A stretch of DNA of 5,187 nt from Pontiella desulfatans (lineage in GTDB: Bacteria > Verrucomicrobiota > Kiritimatiellia > Kiritimatiellales > Pontiellaceae). Shown piece by piece: positions 1 to 5,187 of the stretch. The position numbers were made by a program, and so were the translations under genes. The DNA lies in contig JARFRL010000322.1 of the NCBI GenBank assembly GCA_029287275.1, positions 1-5,187 on the forward strand, written 5' to 3'. Numbering within the stretch: the stretch's first letter is position 1; every line of letters starts with the position of its first letter. The notes under the pieces are model-generated. The model was not told where the DNA came from and searched no databases. It worked only from the letters and a program-made list of their open reading frames with translations.

Positions 1-1708
1 GTCCGTGTTGTCCGATTTGATTTGGCGCGATACGCCCGCGCAAGTTTTCCAGCTTCTCGCGGAACGCTTCGTCGGTCTCGAGAACCGCGCTGGCGGCGAT
101 CACGTTGCCAAACAGGCTCCGGATGATTTGATGATCCATGGTGGGGCCCATGACGAGGCCCCCGTTTTCCGGCGAATTGCTGGGGCCGGAGATCAGCCCT
201 TTTCCTCCAGGGTCTTCAACCAGCGTGTCCACGAAGAACTCGGCGGCCCCTTTCATCAGCGGATACGCCGTGGTTCTCAGAAACTCCTTGTCGCCGCCAT
301 ACAAATAATGATCCCAGAGATGCTCGCAAAACCACGCGCCGCCAGTCAGCCAAATGCCGTGGTTGGATTTGTTGATCGGCGCCGTTCCGCGCCACAGATC
401 GAAATTATGATGGAGCACCCACCCGTCGGCGTCATAGTGGGCGCGGGCGGTTTTCGCGCCGGATTCGGCGACTTCCTTCAGCGCGTCGAACAGCGCGCCG
501 TGGCACTCCGGCAAGGCGGTCAACTCGGCTGGCCAGTAATTCATTTCAATGTTGATGTTCACCGTGTACTTGCTTCCCCAAGGCGGGTTGTTTTTATCGT
601 TCCATATTCCCTGAAGGTTGGCGGGTTGTCCCCCGGAGCGACTCGATGAAATCAGCAGATATCGCCCGTATTGAAAAAGCAACGTGACCAAATGGGGATC
701 CCCGGTTTCCGAAAACGTTTCGATTCGCTCGTCAGTGGGTTGGAGAGCCGCGTCCGCTCCGCCCAAATCGAGTTTAACCCGATCAAACAGGCCGCGATAA
801 TCGGATGTGTGCGCGGCGCGCAACGCCGCGTAATTTTTCTTTGCCAATAGAGCGAGGACCGCGTCGTTCTTCTGTCGCGGATCGCCCGACACGTCGCGAT
901 AGTTCTCGAAACCGCTGGCCCCGGATAAAATCAGAACCACGGAATCGGCGCCCGATATTTTCACGCCCTCATCCGTTGTTCGAAGCTCCCCCCCGGAGGA
1001 GCGGGCCTTCAGCCGAGCCTCGAAACGGATCGCGCCATCGGAGACGCCTCCGCTCATGGAAAGCTCGTCCTCGGCGACCTTTTTCAGGGAGGATTCCTGA
1101 TGCGCGCTTTTCAGCGTCGCGGCGATCGTGATTTTCCCCGGCTTATCGGCCGACACTCTGACGACCAGCGCGTTGTCGGGATGACTGACGAAAGCCTCGC
1201 GGACATAGCGGACCCCGTCCACTGAATAGGAAACGCGCGCGACCGCGTTCTCCAAATCCAATGAGCGGCGGTAGTTCTTAACTTTCGCCGCGTCGATTTC
1301 CGGAAGGTTGATGAGAAGATCACCGAAGGCCTGATAAGGCATTTGCGTAAGCGGATTACTCATGAACCTATCGGTCGCGAGTTGCTCCGCCTCCTTCTGC
1401 TTGCCCTCGAACAGGAGCGTTCGTATGGAGGGGAGCGCCTCATGGGCGTCAGGTCGATGATATTCGCGGGGCTTCCCTTGCCAAATCGTGTCTTCGTTGA
1501 ACTGTAGCCGTTCCTCCGCCACGCCCCCGAAGACCATGGCCCCCAATCGCCCGTTTCCGATTGGCAAGGCGGCCTCCCAAATATCCGCGGGCTCGTCGTA
1601 CCACAGCGAAAGATTTCCGGTCTCCGGCGCGGCGCGGCCCGTTATCGGCGATAAAAGCAACACTGAGAGCATGAGCAGACCGATGGTCGGTTTGATTGGC
1701 GGTTTCAT
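1..1708 (-). CDS. GH95 family alpha-L-fucosidase/alpha-L-galactosidase, secreted (C-terminus cut by window edge)
   Basis: The frame is open from the ATG at 1708 to the window edge, giving 569 residues; GH95 proteins usually have about 750-800, so roughly the last quarter is missing. Residues 1-26 form a Sec signal peptide (Lys2/Lys6, then a Leu-rich core, then GRA|A). An N-terminal beta-sandwich domain follows, with the GH95 hallmark LPIGNGRLGAMVFGG at 48-62, and the (alpha/alpha)6 catalytic barrel starts near residue 290. Catalytic residues visible are Asn384 and Asn386 in VNINIEMNYWPAE and the general acid Glu514 in GPSNSPENGG, matching by motif Asn421, Asn423 and Glu566 of Bifidobacterium AfcA. 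The second acidic partner (AfcA Asp766) lies outside the window. The visible end, QIGQHG, matches the family's QIG-x-x-GQLQEW stretch. Family members are inverting exo-enzymes that release terminal L-fucose, or L-galactose in some. AGGG lies 7 bases before the ATG. The esterase ends 37 bp upstream, suggesting one transcript. Family call is firm; substrate is open (Thr382 is atypical for a fucosidase). Confidence 0.95.
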   Translation of the reverse strand, partial: MKPPIKPTIGLLMLSVLLLSPITGRAAPETGNLSLWYDEPADIWEAALPIGNGRLGAMVFGGVAEERLQFNEDTIWQGKPREYHRPDAHEALPSIRTLLFEGKQKEAEQLATDRFMSNPLTQMPYQAFGDLLINLPEIDAAKVKNYRRSLDLENAVARVSYSVDGVRYVREAFVSHPDNALVVRVSADKPGKITIAATLKSAHQESSLKKVAEDELSMSGGVSDGAIRFEARLKARSSGGELRTTDEGVKISGADSVVLILSGASGFENYRDVSGDPRQKNDAVLALLAKKNYAALRAAHTSDYRGLFDRVKLDLGGADAALQPTDERIETFSETGDPHLVTLLFQYGRYLLISSSRSGGQPANLQGIWNDKNNPPWGSKYTVNINIEMNYWPAELTALPECHGALFDALKEVAESGAKTARAHYDADGWVLHHNFDLWRGTAPINKSNHGIWLTGGAWFCEHLWDHYLYGGDKEFLRTTAYPLMKGAAEFFVDTLVEDPGGKGLISGPSNSPENGGLVMGPTMDHQIIRSLFGNVIAASAVLETDEAFREKLENLRGRIAPNQIGQHG

Positions 1709-1745
1709 TTTGTTTCCCTGCTTTTAGTATGTTCTCGATCGAGTG
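1709..1745 (-). other. Short esterase-GH95 intergenic gap with a 10-bp palindrome
   Basis: This 37-base gap contains the GH95 ribosome binding site (AGGG at 1719-1716) and a perfect palindrome, CTCGATCGAG, at 1734-1743, immediately after the esterase stop codon. I see neither a promoter nor a terminator (no U-tract), so read-through from the esterase into the GH95 gene is the simplest reading. Confidence 0.5.
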
Positions 1746-2612
1746 TTATAGATGTTCATCAAAAAAGTCAGCGGCCGTTGACATGGCGCGTTCAAAAGAG
1801 TTTGTTTCCGGTAAAAAAGAGTGCGGCGCGTCGGGAAGGATCAATAGGTCCGAGTGGATCTTCAAGCGTTTCATATCCTCTCTGATCGGAACCGCGCGCG
1901 TGTCTTCATTATCAAGTTCGCCCGCGATGAACATCATCGGAGGATCGTCAGGATCAAGATGTCTACGTGGGGACGCCAACTGGTATCGCTCTTCGTTTTC
2001 GTCCAACGATCCGCCTAGAAAAGCATGCCAGATTTCCGCGGTGGGCCGCGCGGTCATGGACCGAATCCGATCGGTTTCCAGGTCACTTTGCGCTCCCATG
2101 GGAACAGCCGCTTGGATCGCACTGGAAAACCGCGCGTTTCCCCCGTCGCCTTCAAGGACCTCCACCCCGGACGACGTCGCCAAAAGGGCCACCAGATGCC
2201 CGCCCGCGGAATGCCCGATCGCACCGATACGTTCAGGATCCACGCCATAGGTTTCGGCGTTCGCGCGAAGCCATCGAACCGCGGCTTTGCAATCCTGTAT
2301 TTGCGCGGGGAACGGCGCTTCCCCACTGAGCCGGTACGAAACCGAAACAGTAACATAATTTCGTTCAGCCAAGTATTTAGCCGGTTTATGAAAATTCTTT
2401 CGGATCCCGTTTTTCCACCCGCCGCCATGAACGCAAACGATGGCGGGCAACGGCTTGCTTGGTTTAACGGGTTTAAAGAGGTCGAGCTGAAGTTCGCGCG
2501 CGCCGTATCGGGCGAAGGTCAATCCCTCGATCTCCGTTATCTCGGCGTCGCCCTCAAGAGGAAAACAAAAGACGAGCGCGAGCAGGCTGATCGTGTTGGC
2601 TATATGCTTCAT
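1746..2612 (-). CDS. Secreted alpha/beta-hydrolase, BD-FAE/acetyl-esterase type carbohydrate esterase
   Basis: This complete protein of 288 residues starts at the ATG at 2612, preceded by AAGGGA three to four bases upstream, and ends with TAA. A short signal peptide is likely (Lys3, hydrophobic core at about residues 7-18, possible cleavage after GDA at 23). The rest is one alpha/beta-hydrolase domain: the oxyanion-hole motif HGGGW at 62-66, a conserved VSYRLS strand at 91-96, the nucleophile elbow GHSAGGH at 133-139 with Ser135, a likely acid Asp234 in AGELDNEDT (Asp237 is the alternative), and His264 in DAPHSF. The Ser-Asp-His triad is therefore intact. Proteins of this family (BD-FAE-like, also annotated alpha/beta hydrolase fold-3 or esterase/lipase) cleave acetyl or feruloyl esters on polysaccharides, although many are uncharacterised. 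Its place between a sulfatase and a GH95 enzyme supports deacylation of a decorated glycan in the periplasm or outside the cell. A peptidase or small-ester lipase role cannot be excluded from sequence alone. Confidence 0.9.
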   Translation of the reverse strand: MKHIANTISLLALVFCFPLEGDAEITEIEGLTFARYGARELQLDLFKPVKPSKPLPAIVCVHGGGWKNGIRKNFHKPAKYLAERNYVTVSVSYRLSGEAPFPAQIQDCKAAVRWLRANAETYGVDPERIGAIGHSAGGHLVALLATSSGVEVLEGDGGNARFSSAIQAAVPMGAQSDLETDRIRSMTARPTAEIWHAFLGGSLDENEERYQLASPRRHLDPDDPPMMFIAGELDNEDTRAVPIREDMKRLKIHSDLLILPDAPHSFLPETNSFERAMSTAADFFDEHL

Positions 2613-2703
2613 GGCTTCCCTTCTTCACGCGGCTAACTCTGAAAACGGATGACGGAGACTTCAAGATTCTCTTTGAAGCGCGCTAACCGCGCCTGCTCAT
2701 AAA
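2613..2703 (-). other. Sulfatase-esterase intergenic region with two adjacent inverted repeats
   Basis: Just after the sulfatase stop, the transcript can form two consecutive stem-loops. The first pairs 2692-2688 with 2682-2678 (GCGCG, 5-base loop, CGCGC), extendable by a G-U and an A-U pair. The second pairs 2678-2673 with 2664-2659 (CTTCAA, 8-base loop, TTGAAG) and shares one base with the first. No U-run follows either, so an intrinsic terminator is not well supported. They could instead act as an mRNA-stabilising or processing element between the two genes. No convincing promoter for the esterase was seen; its ribosome binding site lies at 2622-2616. Confidence 0.45.
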
Positions 2704-4023
2704 CTAATCCTTGGGGACGTGTTCCCTTGGCCTGATGTTCTTTTTAAACGTCGCCATGTAGTCATCCATCATCTTTTCCAGATAAACCACTTTCTCGGGG
2801 TATTCACGAGACACGTCGTTGGTTTCGCCGAGATCCTCGCGGAGATTGAACAACGATCCGGCTTCGGCCCCTACGCGGTCCGTTTTTCCCTTGCTTCCGC
2901 CTCCTCCCGGTTTTTGTTTTTTCACCAGAAGCTTCCAGTCGCCGTTCCGAATGGTCGCGCCGGGAACAATGAACGTGTCATGAATCGGCTTATCCGGCGC
3001 TTCTCCAACCATGTATGGCAGTATGTTTTTCCCATCGATGACGCGATCGGTCGGAACATCGACTCCGGCTAGCGCGCAAAACGTTGGCAGCATGTCGATG
3101 ATTCCCATGATTTCGTTGTTTGTCGCGCCCGCGGGGATTTTTCCGGGCCAGCGCATCAGACATGGCACTCGGATTCCGCCTTCGAAATCGGTCCACTTTC
3201 CGTCGCGTAGCACGCCGGCGCTGCCATATCCCTCCGCGTTGAGTTGCGGCCCATTGTCGGAAGCGTAAACAACCAAGGTGTTTTCCGCGAGGCCCTGAGC
3301 GTCGAGCTCCTTGAGCAATTCACCGACTTCCCAATCAAGTTGCTGAACGCAGTCGCCGTAAGCCCCCTGCTCGGACGACCCCTTGAAGTCCGCGTGCGGA
3401 ATCCATTTGGTATGCGGGATGTTGGACGCGTAGTAGAGGAAAAAAGGCTGATCCTTATGCTCGCGGATGAACTTGACGCCAGCGGGCAACAGTTTTTTGG
3501 ATTGAAAGCGATCGGTCTTATCGTCCCATTCACCGACCTTTTCCATGTTTTCATATAATTTCTGGCCGTCTTCTTCCGCGATTCTTCCAAAAAAATAATC
3601 AAAGCCATGACGCGTTGGATTAAACCGCGGCCATTCTCCCAGATGCCATTTGCCGATGATCGCGGTCGCGTAGCCAGCGGTCTTCAAGCGTTCCGCGACG
3701 GTTATTTCCTCGGCGTTCAGGCCACTCCGGTCCTTATGGTAAATGACCTTGCCCATGTCGACTCGCTGCGCGTGGCATCCGGTCATGAAGGCGGCGCGCG
3801 TTGGGGAACATCGATTATGCACATAGAAACTTTCGAACTTCATCCCCTGCTCGCCCAAGGAGTCAATATTCGGGGTCTTGATCGTCGTTGATCCATAACA
3901 GCCCAAATCCCCATAGCCCTGATCGTCGGCTAGAATGAAAACTATATTGGGTTTCTCCGCCGCGAACGACGAGTGAAGGCTCAACATTAAAACGACCGCC
4001 AAACGCGTGAAATGATACTTCAT
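2704..4023 (-). CDS. Exported type I (S1 family) sulfatase, formylglycine-dependent
   Basis: This complete protein of 439 residues starts at the ATG at 4023. That start is preferred over an in-frame TTG at 4086 because it is preceded by AGGGGA and begins a clean Sec signal peptide (Lys2, Arg8, Leu/Val-rich core, SSFAA|E at 22-23). The mature protein opens with KPNIVFILADDQGYGD, whose Asp33/Asp34 are calcium ligands. The sulfatase signature NRCSPTRAAFMTG carries Cys72-x-Pro74-x-Arg76, the cysteine that is converted to formylglycine. Other active-site elements are GKWHLG (Lys125, His127), PHTKW (His204), SDNGP (Asp256, Asn257), and Lys276 before EGGIRVP. The C-terminal subdomain ends with the usual SLFNLREDLGETNDVS stretch. 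All residues expected for catalysis are present and the length is normal. It hydrolyses sulfate esters, most likely from a polysaccharide; similarity in layout to GALNS-type arylsulfatases does not define the sugar or position. Activity needs a maturase (anSME or FGE) encoded elsewhere. Confidence 0.96.
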   Translation of the reverse strand: MKYHFTRLAVVLMLSLHSSFAAEKPNIVFILADDQGYGDLGCYGSTTIKTPNIDSLGEQGMKFESFYVHNRCSPTRAAFMTGCHAQRVDMGKVIYHKDRSGLNAEEITVAERLKTAGYATAIIGKWHLGEWPRFNPTRHGFDYFFGRIAEEDGQKLYENMEKVGEWDDKTDRFQSKKLLPAGVKFIREHKDQPFFLYYASNIPHTKWIPHADFKGSSEQGAYGDCVQQLDWEVGELLKELDAQGLAENTLVVYASDNGPQLNAEGYGSAGVLRDGKWTDFEGGIRVPCLMRWPGKIPAGATNNEIMGIIDMLPTFCALAGVDVPTDRVIDGKNILPYMVGEAPDKPIHDTFIVPGATIRNGDWKLLVKKQKPGGGGSKGKTDRVGAEAGSLFNLREDLGETNDVSREYPEKVVYLEKMMDDYMATFKKNIRPREHVPKD

Positions 4024-4027
4024 GGGT

Positions 4028-4033
4028 TCCCCT
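4028..4033 (-). promoter_or_regulatory. Ribosome binding site that fixes the sulfatase start
   Basis: AGGGGA, read on the minus strand, lies 4 bases before the ATG at 4023. The longer alternative start, a TTG at 4086, has its purine-rich stretch (GAGGGG) directly abutting it with no spacer and would put 21 extra residues before a canonical signal peptide. The 4023 start is therefore favoured. Confidence 0.75.
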
Positions 4034-4082
4034 ATTGATTTATTAATAATTGATTGATGATACATAGCAAATACCCCGTCAA
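4034..4082 (-). promoter_or_regulatory. AT-rich candidate promoter/operator for the sulfatase
   Basis: This stretch is markedly richer in A and T than the surrounding coding DNA. It contains a direct repeat ATTGATT (4034-4040 and 4049-4055, 15 bases apart) flanking a perfect 10-bp palindrome TTATTAATAA (4040-4049). Possible sigma70-like elements, read on the minus strand, are TTGACG (4082-4077) with TATCAT (4062-4057), a good pair but only 14 bases apart, or TTGCTA (4070-4065) with ATTAAT (4047-4042), weaker but spaced by 17. The second would leave a very short leader. Neither is decisive; the region is called on composition, position and symmetry. Confidence 0.35.
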
Positions 4083-4086
4083 ACAA

Positions 4087-4182
4087 CCCCTCTATTTCAT
4101 CAACAAACCCTTGCCAAAGGATATGACGATTTCACCCCCCAAGCGTGCTGGCCGACCGCGGCGAGCAGCGCTCGGAATCGGT
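4087..4182 (-). other. Beta-helix/sulfatase intergenic segment with a weak hairpin
   Basis: This non-coding stretch follows the beta-helix stop codon. A small stem-loop, CGAGC with a 3-base loop and GCTCG (4174-4162), begins 8 bases after the stop codon. GC-rich alternative pairings lie next to it at about 4148-4162. No U-tract follows, so it is only a possible terminator or 3'-end structure. A G6 run lies at 4140-4135. Nothing else is recognisable. Confidence 0.3.
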
Positions 4183-5187
4183 TCACGGGAAGGAATAGGA
4201 ACGTCTCACGCCGCGGCCCGAGGACGTATCCAAAAAATCGTCCCCCGTATCCTCAAGATTCGTTTTCACGTTCGACGGCGTAATACTTAATTCCTCGGGA
4301 AAGATACCGCCGCGCAGCACCAGATAGGAGCTGGCTCCCATATTAAAACCAATTGACTTCTTGGGGACGTTGCGGATGGCGTTCACGATAATGGCTTTCC
4401 CGGCCTCGATCCTGTTTTCCTGATCCGGGTACAGCTGGTAGGAAAAGTTGCAGATATTGACCTGCGACCGCGCGCTGCCCCGCATGTACAGCGTCCTTGG
4501 GCTATCTCCCCATGTGCTCACATTGTACAGGGTCACGCTGTCGTCGCATTTTGGCGCGACATAGATGGAGCTGACCTCCATGTCGTCATCAAAGGCGGCC
4601 AAGTCGATAAAATGCATATTGGCGAAGATCAGGCCATCATTCGCGTGCATATAGAGCCCATATTTCGACCAGTCGCAGCCGCTGTTGATGACGATGCCGC
4701 TGGGGCCCTTGCCGGAATGTTTGCCGGGCAGCAGCTTAAAGGCCTCTCTGGAACAGAAAATAAACGTTCCATACACATTCAGATTTTTTGAACCGGCGAA
4801 GATGAACGCCTTGGTATTGGCTTTCATCCAGTTATCGAGCTCTTCCTTAAATGCGTTTTTCCCAATACGCGAGGGCTTGTTCGGAAAGTATACGGTATTC
4901 CAGTACCAACTGTTGAAGTGGACGTTGTCGATCATGCAGTTTTCCGCTTCGCCGACACAGATGCCCATGTCGAGCGGCGCGCCCGTGCAGTAGCCGATAT
5001 ACGTGTCTTTCGGATCATGCGTGTAGACATCGATAAATCTCCACGGATTGGAAGCCGTCACGTGTTTAACGTAGGAACGATCTCCCTTCATGCGAATGAG
5101 CCACGCGAATTTGTTCAGCACCTCTTTGGTTTTGGTGCTGTATTCCTGATCCGGATGGTGGAAAAAGAGGCCATCCAGCCCCGCGTT
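4183..5187 (-). CDS. Right-handed parallel beta-helix (pectate-lyase-superfamily-like) protein, N-terminus cut by window edge
   Basis: The frame is open from the right edge to a TGA at 4183-4185, giving 334 visible residues. A GTG at 5121 lies in frame, but codons before it (beginning NAGLDGLFFHHPDQEY) read as normal protein, so the real start is outside the window. The fragment shows repeated short strands with Asn-rich turns typical of beta-helix rungs: CMIDNVHF (about visible residues 84-91), NLNVYGTFIF (135-144), GLIFANMHFID (185-195), SVTLYNVSTW (217-226), QVNICNFSYQ (242-251) and SYLVLRGGIF (287-296). The tail after about residue 300 is polar and probably outside the helix. Proteins with this fold include polysaccharide lyases, GH28-type hydrolases and tailspikes. 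I do not see the GH28 GHG or R-x-K motifs, so no catalytic family is assigned. Co-location with a sulfatase, esterase and GH95 enzyme suggests a role in binding or cleaving the same glycan. It may also be a non-enzymatic surface protein. Confidence 0.75.
   Translation of the reverse strand, partial: NAGLDGLFFHHPDQEYSTKTKEVLNKFAWLIRMKGDRSYVKHVTASNPWRFIDVYTHDPKDTYIGYCTGAPLDMGICVGEAENCMIDNVHFNSWYWNTVYFPNKPSRIGKNAFKEELDNWMKANTKAFIFAGSKNLNVYGTFIFCSREAFKLLPGKHSGKGPSGIVINSGCDWSKYGLYMHANDGLIFANMHFIDLAAFDDDMEVSSIYVAPKCDDSVTLYNVSTWGDSPRTLYMRGSARSQVNICNFSYQLYPDQENRIEAGKAIIVNAIRNVPKKSIGFNMGASSYLVLRGGIFPEELSITPSNVKTNLEDTGDDFLDTSSGRGVRRSYSFP

Noticed and set aside
5..649. Plus-strand open frame of 214 codons opposite the GH95 gene.
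   Set aside because: It lies entirely antisense to well-conserved GH95 catalytic sequence, has no recognisable domain, and reflects GC-rich codon bias in the real gene.
988..994. Run of seven C (G on the coding strand) in the GH95 gene that first looked like a frameshift.
   Set aside because: On recount, seven bases keep the frame (Ser-Ser-Gly-Gly-Glu) and the GH95 motifs before and after are in the same frame. It remains a place where a sequencing error or slippage could occur.
2025..2636. Plus-strand open frame of 203 codons, and other plus-strand frames at 1696-2329, opposite the esterase.
   Set aside because: They are antisense to an esterase with an intact catalytic triad, show low-complexity Arg/Pro-rich sequence and have no family features.
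4024..4086. N-terminal extension of the sulfatase by 21 codons from a TTG at 4086.
   Set aside because: It would be encoded by the AT-rich regulatory-looking stretch, has no properly spaced ribosome binding site, and would precede a complete signal peptide starting at 4023.
4162..4174. Hairpin after the beta-helix stop as a rho-independent terminator.
   Set aside because: The stem is only 5 bp with a 3-base loop and no U-tract follows; it is noted as a weak structure only.
5119..5121. GTG at 5121 as the start of the beta-helix gene.
   Set aside because: The same frame continues upstream to the window edge with ordinary protein sequence, no ribosome binding site precedes the GTG, and no signal peptide follows it.

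Overview
The window looks like part of a carbohydrate-degradation gene cluster. Four genes all lie on the minus strand, so transcription runs from high to low coordinates. In that order they are: a right-handed beta-helix protein cut by the right edge (5187-4183), an exported S1-family sulfatase (4023-2704), a secreted alpha/beta-hydrolase of the BD-FAE/acetyl-esterase type (2612-1746), and a GH95 fucosidase-family glycoside hydrolase cut by the left edge (1708-1). No RNA genes, CRISPR arrays, insertion sequences or credible plus-strand genes were seen.

Layout: the gaps are about 159 bp (beta-helix to sulfatase), 91 bp (sulfatase to esterase) and 37 bp (esterase to GH95). The first gap holds an AT-rich island with repeats and palindromes just before the sulfatase, which is the best candidate promoter/operator region. 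The second holds two adjacent inverted repeats. The third is short, and esterase and GH95 are probably co-transcribed. The three genes whose starts are visible each have a purine-rich Shine-Dalgarno-like sequence and a Sec-type signal peptide.

How they could work together (inference): the sulfatase removes sulfate esters, the esterase removes acyl groups, the GH95 enzyme cleaves terminal alpha-L-fucose or alpha-L-galactose, and the beta-helix protein may bind or cleave the backbone. That suits a sulfated and probably acylated L-fucose- or L-galactose-containing polysaccharide, such as an algal or mucin-like glycan. The GH95 protein has Thr where I recall the characterised alpha-1,2-L-fucosidases having His, which raises the possibility of an L-galactosidase.

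Organism: a Gram-negative, moderately GC-rich bacterium. Clusters of exported sulfatases, GH95 enzymes, BD-FAE-type esterases and beta-helix proteins with no SusC/SusD pair alongside are typical of the PVC group (Verrucomicrobiota, Kiritimatiellota, Lentisphaerota, Planctomycetota). This is an inference from gene content only. All families here are known; I see no clearly new type of system, but the beta-helix protein is of unrecognised function.
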